64,000 bases of DNA from Pseudonocardia kujensis (GTDB taxonomy: Bacteria > Actinomycetota > Actinomycetes > Mycobacteriales > Pseudonocardiaceae), in contig NZ_JAJSOK010000016.1 in NCBI RefSeq assembly GCF_021283305.1, forward strand, positions 62,001-126,000, given 5' to 3'. Position numbers and translations under genes: made by a program. The stretch's first letter is position 1. Each line of letters opens with the position of its first letter. Below the pieces are notes generated by a model. The model was given only the letters and a program-made list of their open reading frames with translations, was not told the origin of the DNA and searched no databases. Shown in pieces: positions 8,744 to 16,735 of the stretch.

Positions 8744-9673
8744 TCAGTCCTTCAGCCGCACCGCGATGTCGGCCAGTACGGCCTCGACGTCCGCGTCCAG
8801 CGCGACGGCGACCGGGGGGCCGGGCGCCTCCGGGCGGCCGTCGGGCACCACCACCCCGCGCGCCGGGCCGAGATCGCAGGCCACGAGCAGTGGCAACGGG
8901 GTGGTGTGCAGGATGCCCGGCCGGATCGCCTCCATCAGCGCGACGGCGTCGTGCAGGGCGACGACGTCCCGGCCGTAGTGCTCGCGGAACGCGAGCCGGT
9001 AGGCCGCGATCACCTCCGCGAGCACGGCCCCGGTGGGGCCGCCGGCGGCGAGCCCGGCGACCCAGTCCGCGTCCGCGACGCAGCGCAGCGTGAGATCCAG
9101 CGGCACGAGCGTGACGGGCACCTCGGGCTGGGTGAGGACGCGGTGCGCGGCCTCGGGATCGGCGTAGACGTTGAACTCCGCGGCACCCGCGGTGTTGCCG
9201 CCCCGCAGCGAGCCGCCCATGATCACGAATCGACCGATGCGGTCGGTCAGCTCCGGATGGGCGGCGAGCAGCACCGCGCAGTTCGTCAGCGGGCCGATCG
9301 CCGCGATCGTGACCGGCTCGGTGGCGGCGCGCAGCACGTCGGCCATGAGCTCGACGGCCGGGCGGGGGTCGAGCGGGGCCAGGTCCGGCAGCGCCCCCGC
9401 GCGCCCGCCCAGGCCGTCGGCGCCGTGCCAGTGGTCGGCGCGTTCGCGCTGCGGGTGCACCAGCGGGCGGCCCGCGCCGCGGGCGACCGGGACGTCCGGC
9501 CGCCCGGCGAGGGCGACGAGCCGCCGCGCGTTGGGCAGGGTGTGCTCGAGGCCGACGTTGCCGAAGGTCGCCGTGACCGCCCGGACGTCGAGCTCGGGGC
9601 TGCGCAGGGCGAGGACGAGGGCCACGGCGTCGTCCACGCCCGGGTCGGTGTCGAGGATCAGCGGCGTCGGCAC
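8744..9673 (-). CDS. Inosine/uridine-preferring nucleoside hydrolase family protein
   Basis: An enzyme of 309 residues predicted to cleave the N-glycosidic bond of nucleosides, releasing ribose for purine/pyrimidine salvage. The calcium-binding signature DTDPGVDDA lies at residues 8-16. Other family motifs are IGPLTN, FVIMGGSL, NVYADPEAA and a late LHDAVAL segment supplying the remaining Asp. Length is typical. The GTG start lies 6 bases after TAGGGT on the same strand, so the mRNA is probably leaderless. Base preference cannot be read from sequence. Confidence 0.9.
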   Translation of the reverse strand: MPTPLILDTDPGVDDAVALVLALRSPELDVRAVTATFGNVGLEHTLPNARRLVALAGRPDVPVARGAGRPLVHPQRERADHWHGADGLGGRAGALPDLAPLDPRPAVELMADVLRAATEPVTIAAIGPLTNCAVLLAAHPELTDRIGRFVIMGGSLRGGNTAGAAEFNVYADPEAAHRVLTQPEVPVTLVPLDLTLRCVADADWVAGLAAGGPTGAVLAEVIAAYRLAFREHYGRDVVALHDAVALMEAIRPGILHTTPLPLLVACDLGPARGVVVPDGRPEAPGPPVAVALDADVEAVLADIAVRLKD

Positions 9674-9679
9674 CCCCCG

Positions 9680-9685
9680 ACCCTA
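9680..9685 (-). promoter_or_regulatory. Leaderless -10 box for nucleoside hydrolase
   Basis: TAGGGT on the minus strand ends 6 bases before the GTG at 9673. It lies in the 20-base gap after the small acidic protein gene. Confidence 0.5.
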
Positions 9686-9693
9686 GGACGTGC

Positions 9694-9897
9694 CTATTCG
9701 CTGCGCGTCGGCTCGCTCTCGTTCTCGCGGTCCAGCTCACGGGCGGCGTCGTCGGTGGCGCCGGCGTCGTGGCGGTCGCCCGGGGTGCGCGGGTTGCCGT
9801 CGTGGTCGTAGTCGCCGCGGGCCGTGCCGGACCCGTCGCCGGTCAGCGCGTGGTCCGCGCCCTCGTCGCCGGGGGCGTCGCCGGTGCGCTCGGTCAT
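9694..9897 (-). CDS. Small acidic hydrophilic protein of unknown function
   Basis: A 67-residue protein rich in Asp, Glu, Gly and Thr with almost no hydrophobic residues, so it is probably disordered. No family is recognised. A good ribosome-binding site (GGAGG, 4 bases before the ATG) supports it as a real gene. It lies just upstream of the nucleoside hydrolase on the same strand, but that gene appears to have its own promoter. Confidence 0.6.
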   Translation of the reverse strand: MTERTGDAPGDEGADHALTGDGSGTARGDYDHDGNPRTPGDRHDAGATDDAARELDRENESEPTRSE

Positions 9898-9976
9898 GGG
9901 ACCTCCGATGCTCGGGTGGGCGGATCGCTCGCGGTGCTTCCCCGGACCGGTCGCCGGGCAAACGCGCGCGCCGGTT

Positions 9977-9982
9977 TAGGGT
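9977..9982 (+). promoter_or_regulatory. Leaderless -10 box for LbH acyltransferase
   Basis: TAGGGT within TTTAGGGT ends 5 bases before the ATG at 9988, and no ribosome-binding site is present. The position supports that ATG over upstream in-frame codons. Confidence 0.5.
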
Positions 9983-9987
9983 CGGCC

Positions 9988-10734
9988 ATGACCTCGATGT
10001 GGGGCGCCCCGTTCCGGGAGCGCCGGGCCCGCCGGCGCCGCGACCCGGAGCAGGTCCGCTTCCTCACCGTGGCCTCGCTGCGCTGGGTGCTCCGGCACCG
10101 CGCCTGGACACCCTGGTACCTGGTCCGCTACTGGCGGCTGCTGCGCTTCCGCGTCGCGAACCCGCACGTCGTGCTGCGGGGCATGGTGTTCCTCGGGCGC
10201 GACGTCGAGATCGTCGCCCGGCCCGGGTACGGGCGGCTGGAGATCGGCCGCTGGGTCCACATCGGCGACGGCAACTCGCTGCGCTGCCACGAGGGCTCGA
10301 TGCGGATCGGGGACAAGGTGGTCCTCGGCCGCAACAACACGGTCAACTGCTACCTCGACGTCGAGATCGGGGCCGCGTCGATCGTCGCCGACTGGGTCTA
10401 CGTGACCGACTTCGACCACCGGACCGAGGACGTGCACGTCCCGATCAAGGACCAGGGCATCGTCAAGGCGCCGGTCCGGATCGGGCCGGACACGTGGATG
10501 GGGGTGAAGGTCTCCGTGCTGCGCGGCTCGCGGGTCGGACGCGGCAGCGTCCTCGGCGCGCACGCGGTCGTGCGCGGGGACATCCCGGAGTACTCGATCG
10601 CGGTGGGTGCGCCCGCCCGCGTCGTCCGGAACCGGGTGGAGGACTACGAGGCCGCGGCGGCCGAGCGGGCGGCGGTGGCGGACATGGCCCGCAAGCAGCG
10701 GGCGGCGGTGGAGCGGCGGCTCAGGCGGGTGTGA
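9988..10734 (+). CDS. Left-handed beta-helix acyltransferase (Rv3034c-like)
   Basis: A hexapeptide-repeat transferase of 248 residues. After a basic N-terminal segment (RYWRLLRFRVANPHV), irregular I-G-x-x-x hexapeptide turns run from about residue 60 to 205, with the acetyltransferase-type end VVRGDIPEYSIAVGAPARVVRN. It closely resembles the M. tuberculosis Rv3034c family, which sits in the MGLP gene region and has been proposed to acylate that polysaccharide. Here too it is next to the Rv3032-type glycosyltransferase, but convergent. The last 14 bases overlap the end of that gene on the other strand. Confidence 0.88.
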   Translation: MTSMWGAPFRERRARRRRDPEQVRFLTVASLRWVLRHRAWTPWYLVRYWRLLRFRVANPHVVLRGMVFLGRDVEIVARPGYGRLEIGRWVHIGDGNSLRCHEGSMRIGDKVVLGRNNTVNCYLDVEIGAASIVADWVYVTDFDHRTEDVHVPIKDQGIVKAPVRIGPDTWMGVKVSVLRGSRVGRGSVLGAHAVVRGDIPEYSIAVGAPARVVRNRVEDYEAAAAERAAVADMARKQRAAVERRLRRV

Positions 10735-11977
10735 GCACGTTGCCCGACGGGATCTTCGGGCGTGGCAGCTCCCGCGGACCCTTGTTCGGGGCGGCGGCGT
10801 AGATCTCGGCGGTGCGGGCGGCGATGCCGCGCCAGGAGAAGTCGGTGCGCAGCCGTGCCCGCGCCGCGCGGGCCCGCCCGGCCGCGGCCCGCGGGTCGGC
10901 GAGCGCGCGGTCGACGGCGCCGGCGAGGGCCGGGACGTCGCCGGGCGGGAAGGACCACCCCGTCTCGCCCTCGGCGACCAGCTCGCCGAGCCCGCCCGCG
11001 GTCGCGGCGACCAGCGTGGCGCCGGCGGCCGCGGCCTCGAGGGCCACGATCCCGAACGGCTCGTACCGGCTGGGCAGCACGACGGCGTCGGCGGCGGCGA
11101 GGAGGCCCGCGAGATCGCCGTCGGGCAGGTGGCCGGTGAAGGTCGCCGCGCGCCCCACCCGGTGCCGGCGCGCCTCGGACCGCAGGAAGTCGCGCTGGGT
11201 GCCGGTGCCCGCGACCAGCAGCCGGGTGCCGGGGTGCCGGCGCCGGATCCGCGGCAGCGCGGCGAGCAGGTCCTGCACGCCCTTCTCGTACTCCAGCCGC
11301 CCGACGAACAGCAGCAGCGGTGCGTCCCCGGGCGCGTACCGCGCCCGCACGGCGGCCGCCCGCTCGCGCCCGAGCCGCCAGCCGCGGGCGTCGATACCGT
11401 TGTGCACCACGTGGACCGCGGCGGGTTCGAGGTCGAAGAGCTGCGCCGCCTCGGCGCGCATCGCCGCCGAGCAGGTGATGACGGCGTCGGCGCGGTTCGC
11501 CAGCGCCCACTCGACCGAGTGGACCTGCCGGTTCAGCGGGGCCGAGAGCCAGCCCGCGTGCCGGCCCGCCTCGGTGGCGTGCACGGTGGTGACGAGGGGC
11601 GCGCCGAGCACGTCGGCCAGCGTGGTGGCGGGGTGGGCGACGAGCCAGTCGTGCGCGTGCACGACGTCGGGCCGCCAGCCGCCGAGCCGGGTCAGCGCGG
11701 CGCGGACCAGCGTGTGACCCATCGCGAGCGTCCAGGCCACCATGTCGCGCCCGAACTCCAGGTGCGCCGGGTCCTCGGCGGCGCGCAGGACCCGGATGCC
11801 GCCGGTGCGCCGGTCGGTGGTGGGGTGGGTGCCCGCGTCCGTCCCGGCCGGCTGCCGGGTGAGGACGACGAGCTCGTGCCCGGCCGCGGCGAGCTCGCGC
11901 GCCAGCGCGTGCACGTGCCGGCCCAGCCCGCCGACCACGACCGGCGGGTACTCCCACGACACCAGCAGCACACGCAT
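10721..11977 (-). CDS. GT4 alpha-glucan glycosyltransferase (Rv3032-like)
   Basis: A retaining GT-B glycosyltransferase of 418 residues. The N-terminal acceptor domain starts MRVLLVSWEYPPVVVGGLGRH. The nucleotide-sugar domain has LLFVGRLEYEKGVQDLL, the SRYEPFGIVALEAAAAG signature with the E-x7-E pattern, and a C-terminal closing helix. Length and motifs match Rv3032, the alpha-1,4-glucosyltransferase implicated in elongation of MGLP and capsular glucan. In mycobacteria it is in one operon with the GH57 and methyltransferase genes. Here the trypsin-like gene separates them on the opposite strand. The donor (UDP- or ADP-glucose) cannot be assigned. Confidence 0.9.
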   Translation of the reverse strand: MRVLLVSWEYPPVVVGGLGRHVHALARELAAAGHELVVLTRQPAGTDAGTHPTTDRRTGGIRVLRAAEDPAHLEFGRDMVAWTLAMGHTLVRAALTRLGGWRPDVVHAHDWLVAHPATTLADVLGAPLVTTVHATEAGRHAGWLSAPLNRQVHSVEWALANRADAVITCSAAMRAEAAQLFDLEPAAVHVVHNGIDARGWRLGRERAAAVRARYAPGDAPLLLFVGRLEYEKGVQDLLAALPRIRRRHPGTRLLVAGTGTQRDFLRSEARRHRVGRAATFTGHLPDGDLAGLLAAADAVVLPSRYEPFGIVALEAAAAGATLVAATAGGLGELVAEGETGWSFPPGDVPALAGAVDRALADPRAAAGRARAARARLRTDFSWRGIAARTAEIYAAAPNKGPRELPRPKIPSGNVLTPA

Positions 11978-12052
11978 CGGGGTGGATCCTGGCAGGTGGT
12001 GGCCGGCGGGTGACCGCCGCCGGGTGGTGATCGGCCGTCCGAGGGTCGCGGT

Positions 12053-12058
12053 TAGGCT
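12053..12058 (+). promoter_or_regulatory. Putative -10 box for trypsin-like lipoprotein gene
   Basis: TAGGCT lies about 32 bases upstream of the ATG at 12091, leaving a short leader that carries GGGGAGG immediately before the start. No convincing -35 is visible. Confidence 0.35.
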
Positions 12059-12090
12059 GATGTTGCACGCCGGAACGATCGGGGAGGCGT

Positions 12091-12873
12091 ATGCGGGGCA
12101 TCGCGGGGGCACTGGTCGTGCTGACGACGGTGGTCCTCGTGTCCGGGTGCGCCGCGGCGCCCGCTCTGCCTGCTGCCTCGGCCCCGGCCCCCGAGCCCCC
12201 ACGGCCCGCCCCGACCGAGGCCGCCACCGTCGGCGCGTTGTTCAGCGGACCGGCGACCGACCTCGGCGACCACTACTGCAGTGCCTCGGTGGTCGACAGC
12301 CCCGCGGGGGACCTCGTGCTCACCGCGGCGCACTGCGTGGCCGCCGGCGACGGGACGCCGGCGCGCACCGGCATGGCGTTCGTGCCCGGCTACCACGACG
12401 GCGTCCGACCCTCCGGCGTGTGGACCGTGACGAGCGCCGCCGTCGACCCGCGGTTCCTCGCCGACGCCGACCCCGACTTCGACGTCGCCTTCCTGACCGT
12501 CGAGCCCGCCGACGGCGCGGGGCCGGTCGAGGACGTCACCGGAGGCTTCCCGATCGCCTTCGACCCCGGCGCGGGCGACCCGGTCCGCGCGCTCGGCTAC
12601 CCGGACTCCGACGACGGCCCGACGGTCCGCTCCGGCGTCACACAGCGGTTCTCGCCGACCCAGCTGGTGCTGCCCGCCCCGGGGCTGGAGGACGGGACCA
12701 GCGGCGGCCCCTGGCTGCGCGCCGGCGCGGCCGGCCCGGAGGTCGTCGGGCTGACCGGTGGGTACGAGCAGGGTGGCTACTCGCCGGACACGTCGTACTC
12801 GACCTACCTGGCCGGCTCGTTCGCGGACCTGCGCGACCAGGCGCTGCAGCCGGATCCACGGGCCTCGGGCTGA
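12091..12873 (+). CDS. Trypsin-like serine protease lipoprotein
   Basis: A predicted exported lipoprotein of 260 residues. The first 20 residues form a signal peptide with lipobox LVSGC (Cys at 20), followed by a Pro/Ala-rich linker. The chymotrypsin-fold domain shows the full triad: His in LTAAHC (about 78), Asp in PDFDVAF (about 130) and Ser in DGTSGGPW (about 206). It is unrelated to the polysaccharide genes on either side and lies on the opposite strand to them, so it looks like an insertion into an otherwise conserved cluster. Substrate unknown. Confidence 0.85.
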   Translation: MRGIAGALVVLTTVVLVSGCAAAPALPAASAPAPEPPRPAPTEAATVGALFSGPATDLGDHYCSASVVDSPAGDLVLTAAHCVAAGDGTPARTGMAFVPGYHDGVRPSGVWTVTSAAVDPRFLADADPDFDVAFLTVEPADGAGPVEDVTGGFPIAFDPGAGDPVRALGYPDSDDGPTVRSGVTQRFSPTQLVLPAPGLEDGTSGGPWLRAGAAGPEVVGLTGGYEQGGYSPDTSYSTYLAGSFADLRDQALQPDPRASG

Positions 12874-12886
12874 GCCGGGGACCTGC

Positions 12887-14356
12887 TCACACCCGCAGCC
12901 GCCGGGCGTCGACGTGCCCGAAGGGCGCCCGCTCCCAGCCGCCGACGAGCGCGCCGGCCTCCTCGCGCCGGCCCTCGTCGAGCAGACGGGCCAGGTCGAA
13001 CACCCGCTCGGCGTGCCGGTGGGCGCGCCCGCGGGCGTAGTCGACCGTCGAGCCGGTGGTGACCATGAAGGCCCAGTCGCTGGACAGGGCGAGCAGGGCC
13101 TGCTCGGCGAGGGCGTCGAGGAGCGGGTCCCGGGCGAAGGACCGCCCCTTGCCGACGGCGGTGAGCAGCGCTTCCTGGACCCGTGCGCCCTGCTCAACGA
13201 GATCGGTGACGGCCTCGCCGGCCCACACCCGCCAGTCCTTGCCCGAACCCCAGGACGAGGGCGGCAGCTCGACCGGCTCCCCGACCAGACCCGGGTCGGC
13301 CAGCGCGCCGCGCAGCGTCGTCACCCGCACCCCGGCCGCGGGCAGCGCCCGCAGCACGGCCTCCAGCCAGGCCGGGCCCTCGTGCCACCAGTGCCCGAAC
13401 AGCTCGGTGTCGAACGCGGCCACGGTCAGCGCGGGCCGGCCGTGCGTCTCCCGCAGGGCGTCGAGCCGGGCCCCGACGACCTCGACGAAGTCCGCGGCGT
13501 CGCGCTCGACCTGGGCGGCGGCGCGGGCCGGGGAGTACGGCGCCTTCTCGTGCGGCGGCACGTCGGGACCGGTGACCCGGGCGGGCTTGAGCCCCGACGC
13601 GTGGTCGTAGGTGTGGAAGTCGCGGTAGCTGCGGTGGCCGGGGTAGCCCTTGCGCGGCGACCAGACGCGGTAGGTGACCTCGAGGTCGCGGCCGAGGCAG
13701 TGCACCCCGTCGCCGACGGGCCGGGCGAAGGCGGTGTCGCCGTGCAGCGCCGGGCCGTCGACCAGGAAGTGGGTCACGCCCGCCGCGGCGTACTCCTGCT
13801 CCATCCCGGGCGCGTGGCCGCACTCGGGCGCCCAGATCCCGGCCGGCGGCGCCCCGGTCCGCCACCGGGCGTCGGACAGGCCCGCCCCGAGCGCGAACTC
13901 GCGGACCCGCGGGTCGAGCAGCGGGCCGAAGGGATGCGTGGCCGGGCCACCCAGCAGTTCGACGGCGCCCTCGAGGGAACGGAACACCGGCGAGCCGCCG
14001 TGGCGCCAGTGCGCCTCGAACTCGGCGAGGGCGGCGGCGGCGCGCCGGTGCTCGTACGCGGCCAGTTCGGGGAGCCGGCCGGCCGCCTCGTGCGCCCGCA
14101 GCTGCCAGGTCGCCAGCCAGGTGTGTACTGCGCTCAGGCAGTGCGGGTCGTCGAGCTGCGCGGCCAGGACGGGCGTGACGCCGAGGGTCAGCAGGTCCCG
14201 CCGGCCCTCCGCGGCGAGCCGGCGCAGCACGTCGGCCAGCGGCAGGTAGGCCTGCGCCCACGCCTGGGAGAGCCACTCCTCGCCGACCGGCCACCGGCCG
14301 TGGTGCGCGACCCAGGGGAGGTGGCTGTGCAGGACCAGGCAGAAGGTGCCCCTCAC
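12887..14356 (-). CDS. GH57 alpha-glucan branching-type enzyme (Rv3031-like)
   Basis: A GH57/DUF1957 enzyme of 489 residues, predicted to branch or transfer alpha-glucan chains. It begins CLVLHSHLPWVAHHGRWPVGEEWL, the family's first metal-free active-site motif. The nucleophile Glu is in GIWAPECGH (about 181) and the acid/base Asp in AAFDTELFGHWW (about 318). The C-terminal helical domain ends with the usual AWAFMV-like segment (SSDWAFMVTTGSTVDYA). The GTG start overlaps the methyltransferase stop by GTGA, so it is the last gene of a three-gene operon. It matches Rv3031 of the MGLP locus. Confidence 0.9.
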   Translation of the reverse strand: MRGTFCLVLHSHLPWVAHHGRWPVGEEWLSQAWAQAYLPLADVLRRLAAEGRRDLLTLGVTPVLAAQLDDPHCLSAVHTWLATWQLRAHEAAGRLPELAAYEHRRAAAALAEFEAHWRHGGSPVFRSLEGAVELLGGPATHPFGPLLDPRVREFALGAGLSDARWRTGAPPAGIWAPECGHAPGMEQEYAAAGVTHFLVDGPALHGDTAFARPVGDGVHCLGRDLEVTYRVWSPRKGYPGHRSYRDFHTYDHASGLKPARVTGPDVPPHEKAPYSPARAAAQVERDAADFVEVVGARLDALRETHGRPALTVAAFDTELFGHWWHEGPAWLEAVLRALPAAGVRVTTLRGALADPGLVGEPVELPPSSWGSGKDWRVWAGEAVTDLVEQGARVQEALLTAVGKGRSFARDPLLDALAEQALLALSSDWAFMVTTGSTVDYARGRAHRHAERVFDLARLLDEGRREEAGALVGGWERAPFGHVDARRLRV

Positions 14357-15099
14357 GGGCGGCTCGCCGTCACCAGCAGGTCGAGGCTCGCGTCGAGGTC
14401 GTCCGGGGTGAGGAGGAAGTCGTCGACGGTCACCGACGCGACGTCGGCGAGCAGGTCCGCGGGCCAGGCCCCACCCCCGAGCGCGACGGCCACCTGGGCG
14501 TCGACGAGCGAGCCGCCGTGCCGCGCGTCCAGCTCCCGCAGCCGCGGCCCGTGGTGCAGGCCGAACACCTCGACCTCGGTGAACCCCGCCTCGCGCACCA
14601 GGTCGGCGAGCTCGTCGGGCCCGAGCTCGCGGGTGTGGAAGGGGTTGAGCGGGGTGTCGCGGCCGGGGGAGAAGGTGAGCCGGTTCGGCGTGGACACCAG
14701 CGCCCGGCCGCCCGGCCGCAGCACGCGCAGGCACTCCCGCAGGAACAGCCCCTGGTCCCACAGGTGCTCGACGACCTGCAGCGACACCACCGCGTCGAAC
14801 CGGGCGTCCGGGGCGGGCAGGGCGACGAGGTTGGCCCGCGCCACCCCGACGCGGGGGTAGCGCCGGGCGACGTGCGCCGCCGTGAGTGCGTCGTAGTCCA
14901 GCCCCAGGACCCGCTCGGCGACACCTGCGAGCAGGTCCGCGCCGTACCCCTCGCCGCAGCCCGCCTCGAGCACGGTCGCGCCGGCGCACCGCGGGGCCAG
15001 CGCGGCGTACACCGCCTCGTGCCGCCGGAACCAGTAGTTCTCCTCCGGGATCCCGGGCACGGTCCGCTCGCCGGTCAGCGGGAGGGAGGAGGTGCTCAC
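14353..15099 (-). CDS. SAM-dependent methyltransferase (Rv3030-like)
   Basis: A class I methyltransferase of 248 residues with motif I VLEAGCGEGYGADLL (about 43), motif II VVSLQVVEHLWDQ and post-motif RVLRPGGRALVSTPN. The N-terminal LTGERTVPGIPEENYWFRRHEA is typical of the Rv3030 family, proposed to methylate glucose units in MGLP biosynthesis. The GTG start overlaps the upstream small gene and the stop overlaps the GH57 gene, both by GTGA, indicating tight translational coupling. The exact hydroxyl methylated is not inferable. Confidence 0.87.
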   Translation of the reverse strand: MSTSSLPLTGERTVPGIPEENYWFRRHEAVYAALAPRCAGATVLEAGCGEGYGADLLAGVAERVLGLDYDALTAAHVARRYPRVGVARANLVALPAPDARFDAVVSLQVVEHLWDQGLFLRECLRVLRPGGRALVSTPNRLTFSPGRDTPLNPFHTRELGPDELADLVREAGFTEVEVFGLHHGPRLRELDARHGGSLVDAQVAVALGGGAWPADLLADVASVTVDDFLLTPDDLDASLDLLVTASRP

Positions 15100-15413
15100 G
15101 GGGCGGTCCGGGGGTCGGGGCCGGGGTCGCCGGACACGGTGACGATCCCGCCGACGCACTCGTTCAGCCAGGCCAGCAACGTGTGGTCGTCGAGTGTGAG
15201 GGGGACCTCGGGCCCGCCCCACCCGAGCCGGGTGACGGGGCGGTGGGCGAGGGCGTCGTCGAGGAGGAGGGCGAGCCCGTCCGTCAGCAGCACGGTCACG
15301 CCCTGGTGCGTGATCTCGCGGGTGCCCTCCTCGCGGTCGCCCGAGGCCAGGTCGGAGCCGGTCCGCACGACGTACCCCTGACCCGTGCGGTCGTCGAAGC
15401 CCGTCACCAGCAC
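15096..15413 (-). CDS. Hypothetical protein heading the Rv3030-like operon
   Basis: A 105-residue soluble protein with no recognised domain. It has a beta-rich pattern (MLVTGFDDRTGQGYVVRTGS, then TREITHQGVTVLLTDGLALLLDDALA). Its stop overlaps the methyltransferase start by GTGA, which strongly supports it as a translated gene. A GTG at 15413 is used, and another GTG two codons later is possible. The operon position suggests a part in polysaccharide or cell-envelope metabolism, but nothing in the sequence shows one. Confidence 0.65.
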   Translation of the reverse strand: MLVTGFDDRTGQGYVVRTGSDLASGDREEGTREITHQGVTVLLTDGLALLLDDALAHRPVTRLGWGGPEVPLTLDDHTLLAWLNECVGGIVTVSGDPGPDPRTAP

Positions 15414-15565
15414 GCGCGCACCCCCGTCCCCCCGTCCGCCGGCGCGGAGCCGGCCGGCACGGGGATCCTAGGGCCGCAGGACCCCCGGACGGGGCCGTCG
15501 CGCCCCGTGCTCCGACGCGGGGAATGTCACTCCGCGGGGCCCGAACCGCTGCTGGTGAAGGGTCT

Positions 15566-15581
15566 GGTGAGCAGGCTCACC
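15566..15581. promoter_or_regulatory. 16-base palindromic operator candidate
   Basis: GGTGAGCAGGCTCACC is a perfect dyad with 7-base arms and a 2-base centre, 11 bases upstream of a TTGCTG box. This is the size and position of a repressor or activator site, but no matching regulator gene is adjacent. Confidence 0.45.
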
Positions 15582-15592
15582 CCGGGCGCCGT

Positions 15593-15620
15593 TTGCTGTT
15601 CGGATACCGCACGGTAACAA
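15593..15620 (+). promoter_or_regulatory. Sigma-A-like promoter candidate upstream of etfB
   Basis: TTGCTG, a 16-base spacer and TAACAA form the most AT-rich patch of this region. Transcription would start near 15627 and give a 5' leader of about 275 bases before etfB. A second start from TAGGTT near 15804 is also possible. Confidence 0.35.
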
Positions 15621-15901
15621 TCGGGCCCAGGTCAGACGGCATGCCGCGGCCCCTGCGGGCCCCGATCCACGGGGCGGCACGGGCGGCGCGGGGCCGGCGG
15701 ACCGGTGGTCCGGGCGGTGTCGTGCCGGCCGCGGACGGAGCCCGGGGGCGACCCGGCGTCACCCGCCCGCGTCGCGACGGCGCACGCCGCCGGGGCCGAC
15801 GCTAGGTTCGCACGCAGGTTTTGGCAGGCGACACGCCGTGGTGCCCCCTCGCAGGAGCGGGGGCGGCCGCCGCGCAACCGGCAGGAGGTCGAAGAGGTCC
15901 G

Positions 15902-16693
15902 ATGAACATCGTCGTGCTGGTCAAGCAGGTGCCGGACACCTACTCCGAGCGGAAACTGTCCTCGGGCGACCACACCCTGGACCGGGACGCCACGGACGCG
16001 GTGCTGGACGAGATCAACGAGCGCGCCATCGAGTCGGCGTTGCAGCTCAAGGAAGGCGACGGGGCCGGCGACTCCACGGTGACCGTCGTGGCCATGGGCC
16101 CGGACCGGGCTACGGACGCGATCCGCAAGGCGCTGAGCATGGGTGCGGACAAGGCGGTGCACCTGTCGGACGAGGCGCTGCACGGCTCGTGCGCGATCCA
16201 GACCTCGAAGGCGCTGGCCAAGGTGATCGGCACCCTGGGCGAGGTGGACCTGGTCCTGGCCGGGAACGAGGCCTCGGACGGGCGGACCGGGGCGATCCCG
16301 GCGATGGTGGCCGACGTGCTCGGGCTGCCCTCGCTGACCCACGCCCGCGAGCTGACCGTGGACGGGGCGACGGTCACGGTGCGCCGGGAGACCGACGACG
16401 GGGTCACCGTGCTGACCGCCGAGCTGCCCGCGGTGGTCTCGGTGAACGAGAAGATCAACGAGCCGCGGTACCCGTCGTTCAAGGGGATCATGGCGGCGAA
16501 GAAGAAGCCGGTCACCACGCTGACCCTGGCCGACGCCGGGATCGACGCCTCCGAGGTCGGGCTGGCCAACGCCACGTCCACGGTGACCTCCTCGCAGCCC
16601 AAGCCGCCGAAGTCCGGGGGCGAGAAGGTCACCGACGAGGGCGACGGCGGGCAGAAGATCGCCGCGTTCCTGGTCGGCCAGAAGCTCATCTGA
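15902..16693 (+). CDS. etfB: Electron transfer flavoprotein beta subunit
   Basis: The beta subunit (263 residues) of the heterodimeric ETF that accepts electrons from acyl-CoA dehydrogenases and passes them to the quinone pool. It starts MNIVVLVKQVPDT and contains the AMP-binding segment VLAGNEASDGRTGAIPAMVADVLG and the ETF-beta signature around VSVNEKINEPRYPSFKGIMAAKKK (about 180-205). It is immediately followed by etfA, 42 bases downstream, so they are co-transcribed. GAAGAGG lies 5-6 bases before the ATG. Synteny matches Rv3029c (fixA). Confidence 0.96.
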   Translation: MNIVVLVKQVPDTYSERKLSSGDHTLDRDATDAVLDEINERAIESALQLKEGDGAGDSTVTVVAMGPDRATDAIRKALSMGADKAVHLSDEALHGSCAIQTSKALAKVIGTLGEVDLVLAGNEASDGRTGAIPAMVADVLGLPSLTHARELTVDGATVTVRRETDDGVTVLTAELPAVVSVNEKINEPRYPSFKGIMAAKKKPVTTLTLADAGIDASEVGLANATSTVTSSQPKPPKSGGEKVTDEGDGGQKIAAFLVGQKLI

Positions 16694-16735
16694 CCCACCC
16701 CGTAGAGACGACTTCCGAGAAGAGGCACAAGGAAC

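Larger units (their letters stand above)
15414..15901. other. 488-base divergent intergenic region before etfBA
   Basis: This spacer separates the minus-strand polysaccharide operon from etfBA. It holds a minus-strand TAGGAT (15469-15464) about 50 bases before the hypothetical gene. It also holds a 16-base palindrome (15566-15581), a plus-strand promoter candidate (15593-15620) and TAGGTT near 15804 that could start etfB mRNA. No coding frame in it is convincing. Confidence 0.5.

Noticed and set aside
12091..12873. Trypsin-like gene as part of the polysaccharide operon
   Set aside because: It is on the opposite strand, has its own promoter-like sequence and ribosome-binding site, and a different cellular location.
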